Assembly (NCBI GenBank): GCA_947446025.1
Contig: CANFEY010000040.1
Coordinates: forward strand, 1 to 44,812
Reading direction: 5' to 3'
From: Bryobacterales bacterium
GTDB taxonomy: Bacteria > Acidobacteriota > Terriglobia > Bryobacterales > Bryobacteraceae
Length of the DNA: 44,812 bases
The position numbers and the translations under genes were made by a program. The first letter of the stretch is position 1, and each line of letters starts with the position of its first letter. This document shows positions 41,931 to 44,812 of this stretch, one piece after another. The notes under the pieces are model-generated. The model searched no databases, was not told the DNA's origin, and worked only from the letters and a program-made list of their open reading frames with translations.

Positions 41931-43406
41931 ATGCCTGAAGATCGCTTGCAAGACGACAGCCTGGACGCGCGCATCGAAGCCCTGACGGCCAGACTCGATC
42001 AGTCATTACGGGACCGCCTGGACTTCTTCCGGGAGCAAACCCCTCGTCCCGTGGGCGCACCAGCCCTATGGGTGCACGTGATTCATGGCACCTGGGCGAA
42101 TCCAGAAGATTCCCGTGAGCGCCCCACATGGTCCGAGCCAGGCGGGCGCTTAGAGCAAAACCTCCGCAAGTTCATAAGCCCTTCCGATGCCGCGAGGATT
42201 CGCTTTGCACCGGTTCCTCCCTGGTCCGGAAACAACTCCTTCACCGCCCGCGCTGAGGCCATAGGGCAACTACGGCGGTATCTTGAAGACACTCTCTTTG
42301 ACAAAAACAAAACCCATGCCATTCATCTGCTGATTGCCCACAGTCACGGCGGCACGGTTGCCGTAGGCGCACTGACTCAATTGGGTCCGCCCTGCGCCCG
42401 CGAATTTGCCGGGTTGCTCACCATGGGAACGCCGTTTCTTCAGCGCGTCACGTTGTACGAGCAGCCAGGTAGCACGTCGTTCAATGGCTTCACCGGGTTT
42501 GCCGTTGGCCCGCTAAGCTTAGGCTTAGGCTGCGCAGTGGCTCTATCATGGTGGACCCAAGGCCACGGCGGCGTTGCCGCGATGCTGGCCCTGCTGGCCG
42601 TTCTCCCCATCGTACTCGCGCGCCTGCCGCGTACCCCACTGGCTGCCTGGATATCGGCTTCCCTGGTCCTTGTCCTCGAACCTTTGTCGTTGTTCCTCTT
42701 GGGACTCGAAGGTCTTGCGGATTTCCTGCTGTATTCCATCCCCGCCCTGTTCCTGGGCCTGTGGCTGAACAGCGAGCTGCCCGTTTGGAGGGCCACCCCG
42801 CTCGACCGCGGAGATTTGCAACGGGAAGACAAGATGCCGCCCGCGCTTGGTCTCCCCCTGCTTGCCCTGCGTGCCCCCGAGGATGAGGCCAGCCACGCGA
42901 TCTCCGCAGCCAGTGCCCTGGTTGGACTGAACGCGCTCCTATGGCCAGACCTTCTCGCCAAGGCCCGGGCCGGAACCAAGACGATCGTGGCCTGCACTGT
43001 TGCGGCCGCGGCTGTCGTGGTCATCTACTTGCTGGTCACTGGCACGCGCTCCGATCTCGCCCTGCAAGTTTTGGCATTCCCCGTGCTGCTGGTCATCGCC
43101 GCGCTGCTGCTTTCCTTAGTGGCCAAGTTCGCCGCCACCTGCTGGCTGGCCCTCGCGTGCGGCCTGGAGGTCTTTGAAGCCCCCGGCGCCATCAAAGTCT
43201 ACGCCGAGCCGCTCCCCCGCGTCCGCGACTCTCTGAATCAGAACATGGTCCTGCGCATGGTGGTGCCCACCCAGGACGACCTGGCGTCCTTGACCACTCC
43301 CGGCACCCTTCGCCACTCTCTGTACGACTACCCCTCCGTCCAACGGTTCATAGCGGAGTGGATCGTGTCTCATTTGCCGGATGACCCGGTGGGGAAGGCG
43401 GAATAG
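41931..43406 (+). CDS. Membrane-anchored alpha/beta-hydrolase-like protein, unknown role
   Basis: A 491-residue protein from ATG 41931. The N-terminal 180 residues look like a cytoplasmic hydrolase: PALWVHVIHGTWAN suggests the oxyanion strand, and IHLLIAHSHGGTVAVGAL contains a nucleophile elbow H-S-H-G-G. A following LLTMGTPF is typical of lipase-like folds. Then come about six hydrophobic segments (for example GVAAMLALLAVLPIVLARLP and LADFLLYSIPALFLGLWLN), and a C-terminal soluble segment (NMVLRMVVPTQDDLASL) where an acid or His could complete the triad. The combination of a hydrolase domain with many helices is not one I recognise. A TATACT lies at 41912-41917. Convergent with nothing; tRNA-Pro follows. 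Confidence 0.65.
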   Translation: MPEDRLQDDSLDARIEALTARLDQSLRDRLDFFREQTPRPVGAPALWVHVIHGTWANPEDSRERPTWSEPGGRLEQNLRKFISPSDAARIRFAPVPPWSGNNSFTARAEAIGQLRRYLEDTLFDKNKTHAIHLLIAHSHGGTVAVGALTQLGPPCAREFAGLLTMGTPFLQRVTLYEQPGSTSFNGFTGFAVGPLSLGLGCAVALSWWTQGHGGVAAMLALLAVLPIVLARLPRTPLAAWISASLVLVLEPLSLFLLGLEGLADFLLYSIPALFLGLWLNSELPVWRATPLDRGDLQREDKMPPALGLPLLALRAPEDEASHAISAASALVGLNALLWPDLLAKARAGTKTIVACTVAAAAVVVIYLLVTGTRSDLALQVLAFPVLLVIAALLLSLVAKFAATCWLALACGLEVFEAPGAIKVYAEPLPRVRDSLNQNMVLRMVVPTQDDLASLTTPGTLRHSLYDYPSVQRFIAEWIVSHLPDDPVGKAE

Positions 43407-43415
43407 GAAGGAATA

Positions 43416-43492
43416 TGGTCGGGGCGAGAGGATTCGAACCTCCGGCCTCCTGGTCCCGAACCAGGCGCTCTACCAGGCTGAGCCACGCCCCG
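43416..43492 (-). tRNA. tRNA-Pro (anticodon CGG)
   Basis: Reads CGGGGCG TG GCTC AGCCTGGTA GAGC G CCTGG TTCGGGA CCAGG on the minus strand, followed by a five-base variable arm, the T arm GGAGG TTCGAAT CCTCT and acceptor strand CGCCCCG, discriminator A and an encoded CCA. All stems pair. The anticodon CGG (43456-43458) decodes CCG. Length 77 with CCA. Confidence 0.97.
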
Positions 43493-43500
43493 ACGAAAAA

Positions 43501-43520
43501 GGCCCCAAACGGGTGGGGCC
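43501..43520 (-). terminator. Terminator-like hairpin just upstream of tRNA-Pro
   Basis: GGCCCC (43501-43506) pairs with GGGGCC (43515-43520) around an eight-base loop. On the minus strand it is followed by TTTTT (43496-43500) and then, three bases on, the tRNA. A -10-like TATACT lies further upstream on the same strand. It may be a leader element or attenuator of the tRNA, or the terminator of a lost gene. Confidence 0.5.
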
Positions 43521-43587
43521 CTCAGAAACAGTATAGCACCGGCGCAGGAAGTGGGAGAAAATTTCCGCCGCCGGGGCACTACGGTCT

Positions 43588-44637
43588 GTGTCCACGCAAT
43601 TCCATCGCCCCGAACTCGACGCGCTCAGGTTCGGGGCGTTCTTCCTGGTCTTCCTACACCACGCGCTGCCGCACGCCTCGGCGGACTACCCCTTCGCGGG
43701 TCCGGCGGCGCAGGCGCTGGCGGCTTTGGCCCGAGCCGGGGCGCTCGGCGTGGACCTCTTCTTCACCCTCAGCGCCTACCTGATCACCGAACTCCTGCTG
43801 CGGGAGCATACCTCCACCGGCACGCTCAACATCCCGGCGTTCTACGCGCGCCGCGTCCTGCGCATCTGGCCGCTCTACTACTTCGCGCTGTTCGTGTTGG
43901 CTCCCGCGATGGTGTACTTCCGTCCGGGGGACGCGCTGCCGGCGAACTACGTGGCCGGATTCGCTCTGCTCAGCGGCAACTGGATTTGCGCCTTCCGCGG
44001 CTACCCTGCCAGTTCGTTCACGCTGCTGTGGTCGGTCTCGATTGAGGAACAGTTCTATTTGGTGTGGCCGTGGTTGATCCGCGGCAACGTCCAGCGGATC
44101 GCCGTGTGCGCCGTCGCGATGCTGGTCATCGCCACGGCAACCCGCGTGGTCTTGGCCGCAACCGGCACACTCCACCCCGGCGTTTGGTGCAACACACTCG
44201 CGCGCCTGGATTCCATAGCAGGGGGCGCACTGCTAGCCGTCTGGTGCAAACAGCCTCACCCCCGGCTATGGCTCGTCGCCAGCGGACTGCTCGGTCTGCT
44301 CGCGATAGGCGGCTTCGCCGATCACGCCGGCTGGATCACCGTTCTGACCTACCCCCTAGCGGCGCTAGCATCCGTAAGCATCCTCCACGGCACAATCGGA
44401 CAAAGGTGGGGCAGTCGTTTCCGCCTGCCAACCTACTTAGGCAAGATCAGCTTCGGACTCTATGTCTTCCACGTAGCCATCATCGAACTCACAGGCCCGC
44501 TCTTCGCGCTCCCCTTCACCATCGCAGCCGCGTCACTCTCCTATCATTTCCTCGAAGCCCCGTTCCTCCGTTTCAAGCAACGCTATGGCTCCAAGAGAGT
44601 GAGCGCGCCCGCACTCCGAACGTTACCGCGAATTTGA
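43588..44637 (+). CDS. Acyltransferase 3 family membrane protein
   Basis: A 349-residue inner-membrane protein starting at GTG 43588. RPELDALRFGAFFLVFLHHA carries the R-P-E-[LI]-D-.-L-R and HH signature of OafA/NodX-type acyltransferases. PAFYARRVLRIWPLYYFALF and LLWSVSIEEQFYLVWPWLI are further family blocks, and about ten helices are expected. It transfers acetyl or longer acyl groups to a sugar of a surface polysaccharide or antibiotic-like molecule. It lies downstream of and divergent from the tRNA. The C-terminus is normal (SYHFLEAPFLRFKQRY). No clear polysaccharide cluster is around it. Confidence 0.88.
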   Translation: MSTQFHRPELDALRFGAFFLVFLHHALPHASADYPFAGPAAQALAALARAGALGVDLFFTLSAYLITELLLREHTSTGTLNIPAFYARRVLRIWPLYYFALFVLAPAMVYFRPGDALPANYVAGFALLSGNWICAFRGYPASSFTLLWSVSIEEQFYLVWPWLIRGNVQRIAVCAVAMLVIATATRVVLAATGTLHPGVWCNTLARLDSIAGGALLAVWCKQPHPRLWLVASGLLGLLAIGGFADHAGWITVLTYPLAALASVSILHGTIGQRWGSRFRLPTYLGKISFGLYVFHVAIIELTGPLFALPFTIAAASLSYHFLEAPFLRFKQRYGSKRVSAPALRTLPRI

Positions 44638-44664
44638 AACGCAGCGCGCGTCCGGCATATCTCG

Positions 44665-44683
44665 GACCAGTAGTGTCCGGCTA
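44665..44683. repeat. Right copy of the 19-base repeat, inverted
   Basis: gaccagtagtgtccggcta, exact reverse complement of 132-150. Beyond it 44684-44812 contains no gene I can recognise; it could be the first part of an insertion sequence continuing outside the window. Confidence 0.6.
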
Positions 44684-44812
44684 TAAGTCGAACAGATTCA
44701 GCTGGTTGAAAAATGGGTCTGATTTTTCTCCGGTATGTTGTAGCTGAAGGGCCTGTAGAATGGGCGTCCGCTCGAAAATGGTGACGCTGACAACCTGTAG
44801 GATTTGGTAGAG

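Overview
The window is a GC-rich (about 60%), densely coded stretch of a Gram-negative bacterial chromosome. It probably comes from an acidobacterium of the Solibacter/Bryobacter type. I infer this from several features: two very large Oar-like TonB-dependent receptors with an N-terminal carboxypeptidase-regulatory-like domain, a PEP-CTERM protein, a bactofilin, a Uma2-type endonuclease relic, a kinase relic with the start typical of acidobacterial serine/threonine kinases, a PQQ dehydrogenase, and an outer-membrane assembly module. No rRNA or taxonomic marker is complete enough to name a genus.

Layout. 1-540: decayed parDE-like toxin-antitoxin relic next to a 19-base repeat. 552-3071: two MFS transporters in tandem. 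3166-4040: STAS-domain gene, then a broken Uma2 gene abutting a fragment of a Ser/Thr kinase. 4108-5150: infC with a short leader frame, then a zinc-ribbon/PspC gene behind a terminator hairpin that covers its ribosome binding site. 5153-7661: a secreted protein of unknown function, then rplU-rpmA-obgE. 7843-12922: PEP-CTERM protein, bactofilin, methyltransferase-like protein, lysS, a four-helix-bundle gene held between near-perfect inverted repeats, and a LolC/E-type permease. 12923-14157: a run of four small genes on the minus strand ending in a higBA-like pair whose toxin has an amber codon. 14243-16582: uvrC behind two small genes that resemble a toxin-antitoxin pair. 16705-22743: TonB-dependent receptor, TPR protein, cutA, GMC oxidoreductase. 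22762-26638: dienelactone hydrolase, cation exchanger, aroB, ubiE. 26639-34201: TamB-like, SurA-N-like and BamA/TamA-like genes in one operon. 34221-35243: ThiF/MoeB enzyme. 35346-39713: a second receptor and a family 2 glycosyltransferase, both frameshifted. 39826-44637: PQQ dehydrogenase, a membrane-anchored hydrolase of unknown role, tRNA-Pro(CGG), and an acyltransferase. A second copy of the 19-base repeat, inverted, lies at the right edge.

The housekeeping genes cover translation (infC, rplU, rpmA, obgE, lysS, tRNA-Pro), DNA repair (uvrC), aromatic and quinone biosynthesis (aroB, ubiE) and envelope building (LolC/E, BamA-TamB module, receptors). The accessory layer is mostly small toxin-antitoxin or regulator pairs, some eroded. 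The most unusual item is the inverted-repeat-bounded four-helix-bundle gene, which sits exactly between the lysS stop codon and the permease start codon. Other items worth a look are a recurring -10-like hexamer seven bases upstream of start codons (possible leaderless transcripts), a terminator that hides a Shine-Dalgarno sequence, and a palindromic repeat found at two distant places.
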